64,000 bases of DNA from CAVVJA01 sp963801715 (GTDB lineage Bacteria > Actinomycetota > Actinomycetes > Mycobacteriales > Jatrophihabitantaceae): NCBI GenBank assembly GCA_963801715.1, contig CAWDGB010000008.1, positions 124,001-188,000 of the forward strand. Direction: 5' to 3'. A model generated the notes under the pieces. The model worked only from the letters and a program-made list of their open reading frames with translations. It did not search any database and was not told the origin of the DNA. The translations under genes were made by a program, and so were the position numbers. Positions 1-9,172 of this stretch are shown one piece after another. Each line of letters begins with the position of its first letter. Within the stretch, counting starts at the first letter, position 1.

Positions 1-603
1 ATCCTTGTTATGTCGGCGGTGGCTGGACGGCTTAGCTCATTCGTCCCTGTACGGCTGCTCATCGGCCCGGGCCTGGTGGTGATCGGAGTCGGATTGCTAC
101 TCATGCGCGGGCTGAACGTCAACTCGACGTGGACCCACCTGTTACCCGGTCTGATCGTGTGTGGCGCGGGTGTCGGCCTGGTCAATCCGCCGCTAGCGTC
201 TACCGCGATCGGAGTCGTCGACCCGCGGCGCGCAGGCATGGCCTCAGGCATCAACTCAACCTTCCGCCAGGTCGGCATCGCGACCGGCATAGCCTTGCTC
301 GGCTCCCTGTTCTCCAGTCGATTCATTAGCGAAGTAACCAGTCAGGCTGCGCAAGTTCCGTCCCTCGCCGGGAGCGGTTCGAAGATCGCGGCGGCGGTCC
401 AGTCCGGCGGAGCATCGCAGGCGCTTGGCGCCGTGCCGGCGTCAGCTCGGGCGCAGGTACGGCACATCACGGTTAGCTCGTTCACCATCGGCCTCAACTA
501 CATTTTGCTGGTCGCCGCCATCATCGCGTTCACCGCCGGCGTCGTCGCTTTCATGGCGATTCGCCAGAAGGATTTCGTCTACCAACAGCAGCCGCAAACG
601 TGA
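1..603 (+). CDS. MFS drug exporter, DHA2-like, C-terminal part (5' cut by window)
   Basis: This is the last 200 or so residues of a major facilitator superfamily exporter of the 14-TM DHA2 (EmrB/QacA) type, an inner-membrane proton antiporter. The frame is open from base 1, so the start lies outside the window. Visible features are hydrophobic helices around residues 17-35 and 43-65, the family-like stretch with ASGINSTFRQVGIATGIALLG after a DPRRAGMA turn, a variable periplasmic loop rich in Ala/Gly/Ser, and a last helix (YILLVAAIIAFTAGVVAFMA) before a short polar tail. The substrate cannot be told from this fragment. The next gene is convergent, 32 bases away. Confidence 0.85.
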   Translation: MLVMSAVAGRLSSFVPVRLLIGPGLVVIGVGLLLMRGLNVNSTWTHLLPGLIVCGAGVGLVNPPLASTAIGVVDPRRAGMASGINSTFRQVGIATGIALLGSLFSSRFISEVTSQAAQVPSLAGSGSKIAAAVQSGGASQALGAVPASARAQVRHITVSSFTIGLNYILLVAAIIAFTAGVVAFMAIRQKDFVYQQQPQT

Positions 604-635
604 CGCGACAGGGAATCAGCCGACGGGCTATCGAC

Positions 636-2039
636 TCAGCTCGTCGAGTCTGATCCTACGGCGCCGACCAGCTGCTCGTGGTCGCGAACGGTTTGGTCGG
701 CGTATCGCGTGGCGAATGCCATCATCGCCCTGTCGAAGCGACGTCCCTTGCCGATGTAGCTGCTTATCGCCACCGGATCTCCGCTGCGAGCATGTGCTCG
801 CGCGAGCACGGCACCGCACTGCCCGGCAAAGTGCACGAGATACGGTGTGATCGTCTGTCCGTCGGCGATGACCTTCATGTCGCGGAACTGCCGGACGTAG
901 AAGTCCAGCTCTCGTACTCTCGTCCAGCCGACGAAGATGTCGCTCGCTGCCTGGATCAGACGCTTGCCGGTGATCACCCGCTGTCCGTGGTTGGGATACG
1001 GACTTGGTCCGAGGTACTGCTCGTACACCGACGGGCCGGCCTGTTTGATCTGCAGGAACAGCGGATCATCTCGACCGCGGCCCTCCAGCAGCACCAGATA
1101 GACCTGCATGCCAACGCTGCCTACTCCGACAACCTGCCGGACCACGTCGACGAAGGTGAACCGGTCCAATAGGTAGCGGCGTTCGTACGGAAGGCTGTCG
1201 CGGTACGCCTGGACGATCTCGCTTGCGAAAGCAGCGGAATCCTCGTCGGAGACTTTGCCATCGAGTCGCACCCTGATCGGCGGATCGTCGACAATCCGGG
1301 TACGCCCGTCTACGACCCGGGTCAACTTCCGCGCCGCCCCCGCGCTCGTGCGACGCCGAGCCCGCTTCTCCAGGCGCGCCGATACTCGTTCCCGCTCTTC
1401 CGGCTCGAACACCTGCAATAGGTCGCCTGCGGTCACGAGGTCGTACCAGATCTCGAGTATTCCCGAGGATGCATAGTGCGACATCCCCTTGCGATAGGCG
1501 CGCAATCCGGATTGCAACGCTCGTCGCGCCGTGCCTTCGGACAGGCCATTGTCTCGCGCCAGCACGACCAGACTGGCAAGGTAACGCTTCACGTCCCACT
1601 CAAACGGACCGCGGAGGGTCTCGTCGAAGTCGCGCAGGTCGAATGAGAGCTGCCGTTCCGGCGTCGCCCACAGACCGAAGTTCAACACATGAGCGTCGCC
1701 GCATAGCTGAACGGCCAGTCCAGTATTCGTGGAACCCGCAAGATCCGAGGCCATTACCGCGGCCGCACCGCGGTAGTACGTCCATGGTGAGATCGCCATT
1801 CGAGCCATGCGGAGGGGAATCAGACGAGCCACCCGCGACTCGTTCTGGTCCAGCACGATGGACAGTGCGTCAGCGCGACGCATCGCTGGATCCCATTCGG
1901 CCAAGCCCTCCAGCGGTGCGCGCTCGCGGGCCGCGCGTCCTATCGCCACTCGGTCGGCCGAGGTGGGTGGACGGCTGAGCACAGAACGATCTTCCGGCAC
2001 AGGTGTCAAGAAGGAACCGGTCATCGCCTCGCCCGCCAT
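636..2039 (-). CDS. DUF2252 family protein
   Basis: The 467-residue protein matches DUF2252 by its pattern: an N-terminal stretch RVARLIPLRMARMAISPW then YYRGAA, the kinase-like GDAHVLNFG motif near residue 125, DLRDFDETL soon after, and a C-terminal half with the KQAGPSVYEQYLG segment. DUF2252 proteins are cytoplasmic and of unknown biochemical role. The DAH and DFDE motifs recall protein-kinase/APH folds (inference). It lies 15 bases downstream of the VIT1-like gene on the same strand, so the two are probably co-transcribed. ATG at 2039 and ATG at 2024 (after GGCGAGGCG) are both possible starts. Confidence 0.85.
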   Translation of the reverse strand: MAGEAMTGSFLTPVPEDRSVLSRPPTSADRVAIGRAARERAPLEGLAEWDPAMRRADALSIVLDQNESRVARLIPLRMARMAISPWTYYRGAAAVMASDLAGSTNTGLAVQLCGDAHVLNFGLWATPERQLSFDLRDFDETLRGPFEWDVKRYLASLVVLARDNGLSEGTARRALQSGLRAYRKGMSHYASSGILEIWYDLVTAGDLLQVFEPEERERVSARLEKRARRRTSAGAARKLTRVVDGRTRIVDDPPIRVRLDGKVSDEDSAAFASEIVQAYRDSLPYERRYLLDRFTFVDVVRQVVGVGSVGMQVYLVLLEGRGRDDPLFLQIKQAGPSVYEQYLGPSPYPNHGQRVITGKRLIQAASDIFVGWTRVRELDFYVRQFRDMKVIADGQTITPYLVHFAGQCGAVLARAHARSGDPVAISSYIGKGRRFDRAMMAFATRYADQTVRDHEQLVGAVGSDSTS

Positions 2040-2054
2040 GTCAGGAAGCCGTTT

Positions 2055-2750
2055 CTAGACATGTATCACAAGCCCGATCAGCAGACTGGCCGCCATCGTG
2101 GCACCACCCAGAATGAGATTGCGACGGATCATTCTGAGGACTGGCAGCCCGGTCAGCCACGATGCGAACCAACCGGTTAGAGCCAGTGCAACCAGGACGA
2201 CGGCAAACGTCAGAATCATCCGTTCATCGTGCGGGAGCCACCGCATTGCGATGAGCGGTAGGCAGGCGCCGATGCCGTAGCTCACGCCGGCAACGGCAGC
2301 AGCCGGCGCCGCACCGCTCGTGGAACCCAATTCGTCGAGCCGGTGTTCCGCATCGGCATGGGCAGCTACCGGGTCACGCTCGGTCAGTGCCGACGCAACC
2401 TGCCGGGCCAGATCGGCGCTCAGGCCCTTGCCCTGGTAGATGCCCACGAGTTCTTCCAACTCCGCCTCAGGATTCGCCTGGATACTGGCCCGCTCAGCCT
2501 CGATCACCGCTCGGTTCATCTCCCATTCGGTCCGGACCTCCGTATAGCGGCCGGCCGCTGCCGTGAAACCTCCGGCGATGATGGTCGCCACCCCGGCGAC
2601 AAGCAGGGTGCTCGTTGCGGCGCCAGCGCTCGCGAAGCCCTCGGCGATACCCGCGGCCGACACAATGCCGTCGTTGACCTCAAGGATTGACTCCCGGGCC
2701 CGTTGCCGCCAGCCCTCCAGCTCGTCGGAGCCAATGGGCAGCCATGTCAT
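2055..2750 (-). CDS. VIT1/CCC1-type Fe/Mn transporter family protein
   Basis: A 231-residue membrane protein with the VIT1/CCC1 signature: helix 1 begins with ESILEVNDGIVSAAGIAEG, helix 2 is TSTLLVAGVATIIAGGFTAAA followed by GRYTEVRTEWE, then a charged cytosolic segment rich in Glu (residues 80-135, the metal-binding region in this family), and three C-terminal helices. Relatives move Fe2+ or Mn2+ out of the cytoplasm. It is first in a two-gene unit with the DUF2252 gene. No strong Shine-Dalgarno is visible before ATG 2750, so the start is provisional. Confidence 0.85.
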   Translation of the reverse strand: MTWLPIGSDELEGWRQRARESILEVNDGIVSAAGIAEGFASAGAATSTLLVAGVATIIAGGFTAAAGRYTEVRTEWEMNRAVIEAERASIQANPEAELEELVGIYQGKGLSADLARQVASALTERDPVAAHADAEHRLDELGSTSGAAPAAAVAGVSYGIGACLPLIAMRWLPHDERMILTFAVVLVALALTGWFASWLTGLPVLRMIRRNLILGGATMAASLLIGLVIHV

Positions 2751-3035
2751 GAAAACACATTGTGCGCCGGCGCGCGCCTGACGGCCGCCAACGATGAAGC
2801 GGTCGTTACTACTCGGCGGACCATTTCACGGCAGGCTGCTTGATTCGGGCACACGGGATGGCCTTTCGCGTCTCGGCGTCGAATCCCGACGTGAATGTTG
2901 GGGTAGGCCTTGAAGTGTCCCTCGGCGGCGCACTTCCGGCCAGGCAGGATACTTCCCTCGATTCGGATCCGGATTGGTCCACGCGGGCGCAGGTGACGAT
3001 CGAAACGGCGCGATGACTAGGTCTGGGCGAGCAGG

Positions 3036-3918
3036 ATGGGCCGAATGAAGGACCCATTGGGCATGCCGGCAAACCTCGTCGATGCGGCCTCTCAGGAGGG
3101 TCGATCGGAATGGCTTCGGGCATTGCCGGAGGCAGTCGCCTTCGTCGAAGAGATCTGGTCGATTCGGGTCGGTGAGCCGTTCCAGCCGGGCGGGCAGACC
3201 GCCTGGGTTGCGCCGGTGTCCGGCGCCGACGACGATCTCGTTGTCAAGATCGCGTGGCGACACCCGGAAGCGGCCCACGAAGCCGACGGACTGCGGATCT
3301 GGGACGGAAATGGCACCGCGCGCCTGCACGCGGTCGAGGAGATCGACGACAGCACGCTGGCACTCCTGCTGGAGCGGTGCCGGCCGGGCATCACGTTGGA
3401 GACGCTTCCCGAGCCTGATCAGGATCTGATCATCGCCGACCTGCTGCAACGACTCTGGCGACAACCACCGGTCGATGGCTCCTTCCGGCCGCTTCAATCT
3501 CTCTGCGATCTGTGGGCGGCGCAGTTCGACGAGAAAGCCGGGCGGACGACTCACCTCGATAGCGGCCTGGCGCGCGACGGTATGGCCCTACTTTCGCGAG
3601 CTGCCGTCGAGTGCCACTCACGAGACGCTGCTGTGCACCGACCTGCACGCGGGGAATGTGCTCGCCGCCGAGCGCGAACCGTGGCTCGTAATCGACCCAA
3701 AGCCGTACCGAGGCGACCCGACCTACGACGCCTTGCAGCACATGCTCAACTGCGAGTCGCGACTGCTCGCAGATCCCCGTGGACTGGTGCGACGCATGGC
3801 CGGCCTGCTCGATTTCGACCCCGATCGGCTGCGACTGTGGCTGTTCGCGCGATGCGTGCAAGAGTCGCCGGACTGGCCGATGTTGGCCCGAGTCGCTCGG
3901 ACCGTAGCGCCCGACTGA
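3036..3918 (+). pseudogene. APH(6)/hydroxyurea phosphotransferase-like kinase, frameshifted
   Basis: Two overlapping frames together make one protein of the APH(6)-type antibiotic kinase family (PF04655-like). The N-terminal part (start 3036 or ATG 3063) contains the ATP-binding region with WRHPEAAHEADGLRIWDG and LLLERCRPG. The C-terminal part has LLCTDLHAGNVLAAE (catalytic D and N), then WLVIDPKPYRGDPTYDALQH. The frame changes between about 3570 and 3592, where ARDGMAL in frame 1 joins YFRELPS in frame 3. Relatives phosphorylate streptomycin-type aminoglycosides or hydroxyurea. As read here the protein would stop being functional before its catalytic loop. A one-base sequencing error is an alternative. 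Confidence 0.75.
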
Positions 3919-3928
3919 GTTCGTTCGC

Positions 3929-4618
3929 TTACCGAGCCAGTTGCAGCGCCAGGTCCCGCGCCTGCCTGAGGTACCCACCATCGAAGAGCACAGCGTGCAC
4001 GAGTATCGGAAACAACTGCCAGAGACCGATGCGTTCACGCCAGCCGTCGGCCAGTGGGGTGACCTCCTCATACGCGGCGACGGTCCGGTCGGGAATCCGC
4101 CCGAACAGGTCGAGCATCGCCAGGTCCATCTCGCGATGGCCGCCGTAGGCGGCCGGATCGATCAACCAGGCGCGACCATGAACATCGGCAAGGATGTTGC
4201 CGCTCCACAGGTCGCCGTGCAGCCGCGCCGGCGGTTCGACCGGCGCTTCGACCCGGACCCCTTCCACCACGGTGGACAAGCCGACCCGGTTCGCGAGCGG
4301 CAGGCAGCGGTGTTGCAGGTAGTAGGTATTCCAATCGTCGGTCGCGTCGGTGGGTGAATCGAGCTCGCAGCGACCGACGAAGAATCGGCCCGGCGCCGGC
4401 AGTGACCCGACATGCGGTGCGCCGGCCTGGTGCATGGCCGCGAGCATGCGGCCGAGGTCCTCCTCCCCGTCGGTGTCGAGGCGTCCGGGCATGATGCGGG
4501 TCAGTACCAGGCGGCGCGGCGAGTCCTCGATGATGGCCGGCACCCGCGCCCCGGCGTCAGCTAACCAACGTAGGCCGGCCGCCTCCAACGGAGACGGATC
4601 AGTCTTGACGAAGCTCAT
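3929..4618 (-). CDS. Fructosamine kinase family protein
   Basis: A 229-residue kinase-fold protein of the fructosamine/ketosamine-3-kinase family. Evidence: N-terminal MSFVKTDPSPLEAAGLRWLA, a RRLVLTRIMPGRL hinge, RFFVGRCELDSPTD, the catalytic loop LHGDLWSGNIL and the metal-binding WLIDPAAYGGHREMDLAM, all in family order. These enzymes phosphorylate glycated amines so the sugar adduct is released. It overlaps the upstream LMW phosphatase gene by 20 bases on the same strand, so the two are translationally coupled. In many bacteria a LMW phosphatase neighbours this kinase and may remove the sugar phosphate (inference). Confidence 0.88.
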   Translation of the reverse strand: MSFVKTDPSPLEAAGLRWLADAGARVPAIIEDSPRRLVLTRIMPGRLDTDGEEDLGRMLAAMHQAGAPHVGSLPAPGRFFVGRCELDSPTDATDDWNTYYLQHRCLPLANRVGLSTVVEGVRVEAPVEPPARLHGDLWSGNILADVHGRAWLIDPAAYGGHREMDLAMLDLFGRIPDRTVAAYEEVTPLADGWRERIGLWQLFPILVHAVLFDGGYLRQARDLALQLAR

Positions 4619-5054
4619 CGAGCAGCCGAGTGCAGGCGGCCTCGATCAGGTCAAGTGCTGCCGCGAATCCGTCGGCGCCGCCGTAGTAGGGGTCAGGAAC
4701 GTCCTCCGGGGCCAGCTTGCGCAGCTCGGCCCGCGAACCGGCCGGAGCCAGCCGCTGTAGCGCGGCCAGGTTCGACTCGTCGACCGAGACGATCAGGTCG
4801 AACCGGTCGAAATCGGCAGCAGTGATCGTTCGAGCGCGCCCGCGAAGGTGCACGCCGCGGCGGGCGGCAGCCTTCCGGGCCCGCCGGTCCGGCGGTTCGC
4901 CCTCATGCCATCCGCCGATGCCCGCGCTGTCGACCTCGAACCGCGAGTCGAGCCCGTTGGCGGTGATCAACTGCCGCATCACCGCTTCTGCGGTCGGTGA
5001 TCGGCAGATGTTGCCCAGACAGACGAACAGCAGTCGCGTCGGCTCACGCCCCAC
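4599..5054 (-). CDS. Low-molecular-weight protein-tyrosine phosphatase family protein
   Basis: The 151-residue protein carries the LMW-PTP active-site loop CLGNICR (Cys12 to Arg18) directly after the first beta strand, the DSAGIGGWHEGEPPDRRA segment, and the general-acid loop DPYYGG near residue 120. It removes phosphate from phosphotyrosine or small phosphomonoesters in the cytoplasm. Start is GTG at 5054. It is the first gene of the overlapping pair with the fructosamine-kinase-like gene and faces away from exonuclease III, leaving a 93-base divergent promoter region. Confidence 0.92.
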   Translation of the reverse strand: MGREPTRLLFVCLGNICRSPTAEAVMRQLITANGLDSRFEVDSAGIGGWHEGEPPDRRARKAAARRGVHLRGRARTITAADFDRFDLIVSVDESNLAALQRLAPAGSRAELRKLAPEDVPDPYYGGADGFAAALDLIEAACTRLLDELRQD

Positions 5055-5147
5055 CCTGAGGAACCTATCGCGGCCAGGAGCTACCTCGCTGGTGCTTGCC
5101 GCGGCGCAACGGCTCGGCGACCCGGACAGCCGACTACGGTAGGGCGG

Positions 5148-6011
5148 GTGCGCATCGCGACCTGGAACGTCAATTCGGTCAAGCAGCGGGTGCCGCGGCT
5201 ATTGCCCTGGTTGGACCAGCGTCGACCCGATGTGGTGTGCCTGCAGGAGACGAAGCTCTCCAACGACGTGTTTGCCGAGCTGCTCGGTGCTGAATTCGAC
5301 CATCGCGGGTACGCGGTCGCCTACCACGGCGAAGCTCAATGGAACGGCGTCGCGATCCTCTCCCGGGTCGGGCTGGAGGATGTTACGCCGGGGCTACCGG
5401 GCGCTCCCGGCTTTCCCAATCTCGAGGCTCGGGCGGTGTCGGCGACCTGCGGCGGGATCCGGGTGCAGTCGGTATATGTCCCCAACGGACGAGTGCCCGA
5501 ATCTGAGCATTACCACTACAAGCTTGCTTGGCTCGCGGCGCTGCGTGACGCCGCGGCGAGCTCGCCGTCGAATGCCGTGATCTGCGGCGACATGAATATC
5601 GCACCCACCGATGCCGATGTGTTCGACCCGGAGGCCTACATCGGACAAACCCATGTCACCGAGCCGGAACGCGCGGCACTACATGCGCTGCAGGACCTCG
5701 GCCTGCACGACGTCGTCCGCGATCATTGGCCCACCGATCGGGTATTCACTTACTGGGACTACCGGGCCGGCATGTTCCACCAAGACTTGGGGATGCGCAT
5801 CGACCTGGTCCTGGCAAGCGCGCCGGTCGCGAGCCGGGTCAAGGCGGCATGGGTGGATCGGCACGCTCGTAAGGGAACAGCGCCCAGCGACCATGCGCCA
5901 GTGATCGTCGATCTGGACGAGGCTCCTGACGGGGATATCGGGCCCGTCGTACCGCCGCCGTCGGCACCGCGCACCAGTCGTCGCCCGGCTAAATTGCCGC
6001 AATCGAGCTGA
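5148..6011 (+). CDS. xth: Exodeoxyribonuclease III
   Basis: A 287-residue Mg2+-dependent 3'-5' exonuclease/AP endonuclease for base-excision repair. Motifs in order: RIATWNVNSVKQR (metal/DNA-binding Asn), VCLQETKLS (catalytic Glu), YVPNGR, CGDMNIAPTDADV (Asp/Asn), FTYWDYRAGMF, GMRIDLVLAS and the terminal SDHAPVI (catalytic His). The length fits the family, with about 30 extra Pro-rich residues at the C terminus. The start is GTG at 5148, because the protein begins exactly at the conserved first strand. Confidence 0.95.
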   Translation: MRIATWNVNSVKQRVPRLLPWLDQRRPDVVCLQETKLSNDVFAELLGAEFDHRGYAVAYHGEAQWNGVAILSRVGLEDVTPGLPGAPGFPNLEARAVSATCGGIRVQSVYVPNGRVPESEHYHYKLAWLAALRDAAASSPSNAVICGDMNIAPTDADVFDPEAYIGQTHVTEPERAALHALQDLGLHDVVRDHWPTDRVFTYWDYRAGMFHQDLGMRIDLVLASAPVASRVKAAWVDRHARKGTAPSDHAPVIVDLDEAPDGDIGPVVPPPSAPRTSRRPAKLPQSS

Positions 6012-6067
6012 ATTCTTCCCAGCGCTTGCTTCTCAGCTGGGCTCTGATCGCCCCTCTTTCTCGCTGA

Positions 6068-6113
6068 TGATCTTCGGACTTATGCGCTCCCTAGAGCACC
6101 AAGTCCAAGATCA
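6068..6113. repeat. Dispersed TGATCTTGGACTTATCG palindrome, copy 1
   Basis: Imperfect inverted repeat: left arm starts TGATCTTCGGACTTATG (one extra base compared with the other copies), right arm is AAGTCCAAGATCA followed by CGAC. It lies 57 bases after the xth stop and could act as a transcription terminator. The same palindrome recurs near 13.5, 14.9 and 41.2 kb. Confidence 0.7.
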
Positions 6114-6385
6114 CGACTCCTCCGTTCTCAGGAATTGGCCATGTAGTCTTACAGCACCTTTGCGGCCCGGGGGGTCCGACGATGAGTGCCAGTGGTACGG
6201 CCGTTTTCGTCAGCCAAGCCGCGCAACTTGGCCTGCTTCGAAGGTCGCTGGCGGCTGCACGCCGCAGCCAGCCGCGCATCGTCGTCGTAGACAGCTCTGC
6301 CCAGGATCGGCAAATCCGCGCTGCCGCGCAGCCCCGCATGGCACCGGTGTGTCGGGTGGGTGAGTGATGGTGTTGGGGGTGGGTT
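6114..6385. other. Intergenic region, no supported gene
   Basis: Between the palindrome and the MMPL pseudogene I see no convincing gene. A 61-codon frame at 6182-6367 has no family resemblance that I recognise. From 6355 the plus strand becomes very G/T-rich (runs of GGGGGTGGG), a bias that continues into the MMPL gene. Confidence 0.5.
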
Positions 6386-8651
6386 GTGAATGCTTTTCTT
6401 GATGTTGTTGGTGGTTGGTGTGCTCGGCGGCGGTGGGAGGTGGTTGTTGCTTGGGTGATCATTTTGGGGGTGTTGTTGGGGTTGCGGGCTGTGTTCGGTG
6501 GTCAGTTTCATAACGATTACACGGTGCCTGGTAGCAGTCGGCGCAGGGGCTTTCGGTGTTGCAGAAGGAGTTCCCGTCGCAGGGGGGTTACGCCGGGCAG
6601 ATCGTGTTTCATGCCCCGTCGGGGGGGGTGGCGGCGCAGACGGCTGCGGTGAACACCGCGATGGGTGATGTGGCGAAGCTGCCGCATGTGATCAAGCGCG
6701 GTGAGCCCGTTCGCGGCGCCGGATTCGCCGCAGGTGGCCAAGAATGGGACGACCGCGTACGGGAACGTGTCCTGGGATGTGACGCCGCCGTCGTTGGATA
6801 CCGGTTATCTGGATCAGCTGGATGATGCGGTGGCGCCGGCCCGGGCGGCCGGGTTGCAGGTGGAGTACGGCGGGGGGGCTGGGCAGATCGGGCAGACCAC
6901 CGACGACCGGGCGTCGGAGATCATCGGCTTGTCGTGCGCGTTGGTGTTGCTGCTGTTCATGTTCGGGTCGGTGGTGGCCGCGGTGATGCCGTTGCTGTCG
7001 GCGTTGTTCAGCGTGTTCGCCGGGCTGGCCCTGGTCGGTTTGCTGGCCTCGGTGATCACCTTCCCGACCACCGCACCCACGGTCGCCACCCTGCTCGGGT
7101 TGGGGGTGGCCATCGATTACGGCCTGTTCCTGATCGCCCGGCACCGCGAACAGCTCGACCACGGGCTGCCGGTGGTCACCTCCGCCGGCCGGTCCACCGC
7201 CACCTCCGGGGCGGCGATCGTGGTCGCCGGCAGCACCGTGGTGGTCTCCATCCTCGGCCTGTACGTGTCCGGGGTGCCGTTCGTGGGGGCGATGGGCCTG
7301 GCCTCAGCGATCGTGGTCGCGGTCGCGATGCTGGCCGCGTTGACGTTGATGCCCGCGTTCATGGGCGTCGCGAAACAGAACGTGCGCGCCATCAAAGACC
7401 TCCGCGCCGCCAAACACGCCACCCGCGGCACCCACGATGAGGCGACCGCGGCCGCCCGGCTGGCCGCGTTGAGCGCCGCCAGCGATGAGGCTCATGAACA
7501 CAGCGCCTTCGCCCGCTGGGGCCGCAAGGTCAGCAACCGGCCCTGGCCCTGGGCCATCACCGCCACCGGGCTGCTCATCGTGCTCGCGATCCCGCTGTTC
7601 TCGATGCGGCTCGGGCAACTGGACGCCGGCACCAACCCGACCACCGAAACCATCCGCCGCGCCTACGACCTCATCGCCACCAACTTCGGCCCCGGCACCA
7701 ACGGCCCCCTCACCGTCGTCGTGCAACTGCCCGCCGGTAACAACCCGCAAGCCAACCAAACACTGCTGACCAACACCCAAACCACCCTCGCGCAACACCC
7801 CCGGCGTGGCCGCCGCCGCCGCCCCCCAGGTGAACACCACCAACACCACCGCGGTGATCACCGTCATCCCCACCACCTCACCCCAAGACGCCGCCACCAC
7901 CCAACTAGCCAACCAGCTACGCGACACCGTGCTACCCACCGTGCCCGCCACCACCTACATCGTCGGCACCACCGCCAGCTACATCGACTTCACCGCGAAA
8001 ATCGCCCAACGCATGCCCTGGCTCATCCTCACCGTCGTGCTACTCGCCTTCATCCTGCTCACCATCGCCTTCCGCTCCATCGTCATCGCCACCAAAGCCG
8101 CCATCCTCAACCTGCTCTCCGTCGCCGCCGCCTACGGAGTCGTCGTCGCCATCTTCCAATGGGGCTGGGGCTCCTCCCTGATCAACATCCACGAAAAACT
8201 CCCCATCCCCGCCTTCGTCCCCATGCTCATGTTCGCCATCGTGTTCGGCCTATCCATGGACTACGAAGTCTTCCTCATCTCCCGCGTCCACGAAGCCTGG
8301 ACCAAAACCACCGACGCCCACCGCAGCGTCGCCATCGGCATCGGCAGCACCGCCCGCGTCATCACCACCGCCGCCGCCATCATGATCGTCGTATTCACCA
8401 GCTTCGTCCTCGACCCCGACCCCACCGTCAAAATGCTCGCCATCGGCATGGCCGCCGCCGTCCTCATCGACGCCAGCATCATCCGCATGATCCTCGTCCC
8501 CGCCATCATGTCCCTCCTCGGCCGCCACGCCTGGTGGATCCCCACATGGCTCGACCGCATCACCCCCAACCTCGACATCGAAGGCACCACCCACCTCGCC
8601 CACACCCAACAACAACAACCAACACCAGCCAGCACCGCCACACCAGACTGA
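6386..8651 (+). pseudogene. MMPL/RND-family transporter, three frameshifts
   Basis: Four frame segments assemble into one MMPL exporter of about 750 residues: GTG 6386 with the first helix (VVVAWVIILGVLLGLRAVFGG), 6540-6695 with the periplasmic part, 6696-7800 with helices around LSCALVLLLFMFGSVVAAVMP and GLGVAIDYGLFLIARHRE (the family DxxY proton-relay motif), and 7801-8651 with the second membrane domain including FGLSMDYEVFLISRVHE. The frame changes near 6535, near 6695 (AAGCGCGGTG has one base too many) and in a run of five C at 7797-7801. Relatives export lipids or drugs. Homopolymer positions make sequencing error possible for at least one of the three. Confidence 0.85.
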
Positions 8652-8759
8652 CCACTGCCGGACCACGCCACCCCACCGCTGACGAGTGATCCTTGGCCAG
8701 GATTCACGGCAGTGCGGCTCGCTTGACCTGAAGTCGACTACAAGATGTGTACTTGGCGG

Positions 8760-9131
8760 ATGGCCGAACTCACCGCATCCCAAATCGACTATCTCGCTGG
8801 CCAGCGTCTAGGGCGACTTGCCACGGCGGGCGCCGACCACAAGCCGCACGTCGTCCCGACATCATTCCGGTACAACGCCGACCTCGGCACGATCGACGTC
8901 GGTGGTCACCACGTCGACACGACCAAGAAGTACCGCGATGTCCAGCAGAGCGGTTGGGCGGCAATCGTCATCGACGATCTGATGTCTATCAACCCGTGGC
9001 AGCCGCGCATGCTCGAGATCCGAGGCCGCGCCGAGGCGATTCCGACCGGTGGCGCCGGCCTCGGTCCGGAATTCGGCGGTGCCTTCATCCGCATCCATCT
9101 GGAGAAGGTCAACAGCTTCGGACTCGCCTAG
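8760..9131 (+). CDS. PPOX-class F420-dependent oxidoreductase
   Basis: A small split-beta-barrel flavin/F420-binding protein (123 residues from ATG 8760; ATG 8745 is the longer alternative). Family features: QIDYLAGQRLGRLATAG at the start, HVVPTSFRYNADLGTIDVGG, THKKY-type cofactor loop DTTKKYRDV, then AAIVIDDL and a terminal FIRIHLEKVNSFGL. It most resembles the subfamily annotated as F420-dependent PPOX proteins, which reduce small electrophiles in the cytoplasm. The substrate is unknown. The next gene, 41 bases on, encodes an NADPH:quinone-type oxidoreductase. Confidence 0.85.
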   Translation: MAELTASQIDYLAGQRLGRLATAGADHKPHVVPTSFRYNADLGTIDVGGHHVDTTKKYRDVQQSGWAAIVIDDLMSINPWQPRMLEIRGRAEAIPTGGAGLGPEFGGAFIRIHLEKVNSFGLA

Positions 9132-9172
9132 CCCCTCTGCGGCGGCGACACATTCCACACTACGGTCGGACC

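Noticed and set aside
3430..4071. 213-codon minus-strand frame
   Set aside because: Covers the convergent ends of two real kinase-like genes and has no recognisable motif.
8250..8783. Gly/Asp-rich 177-codon frame on the minus strand
   Set aside because: Antisense to the C-rich 3' end of the MMPL gene; the amino-acid repeats reflect ACC/GCC codons on the other strand.
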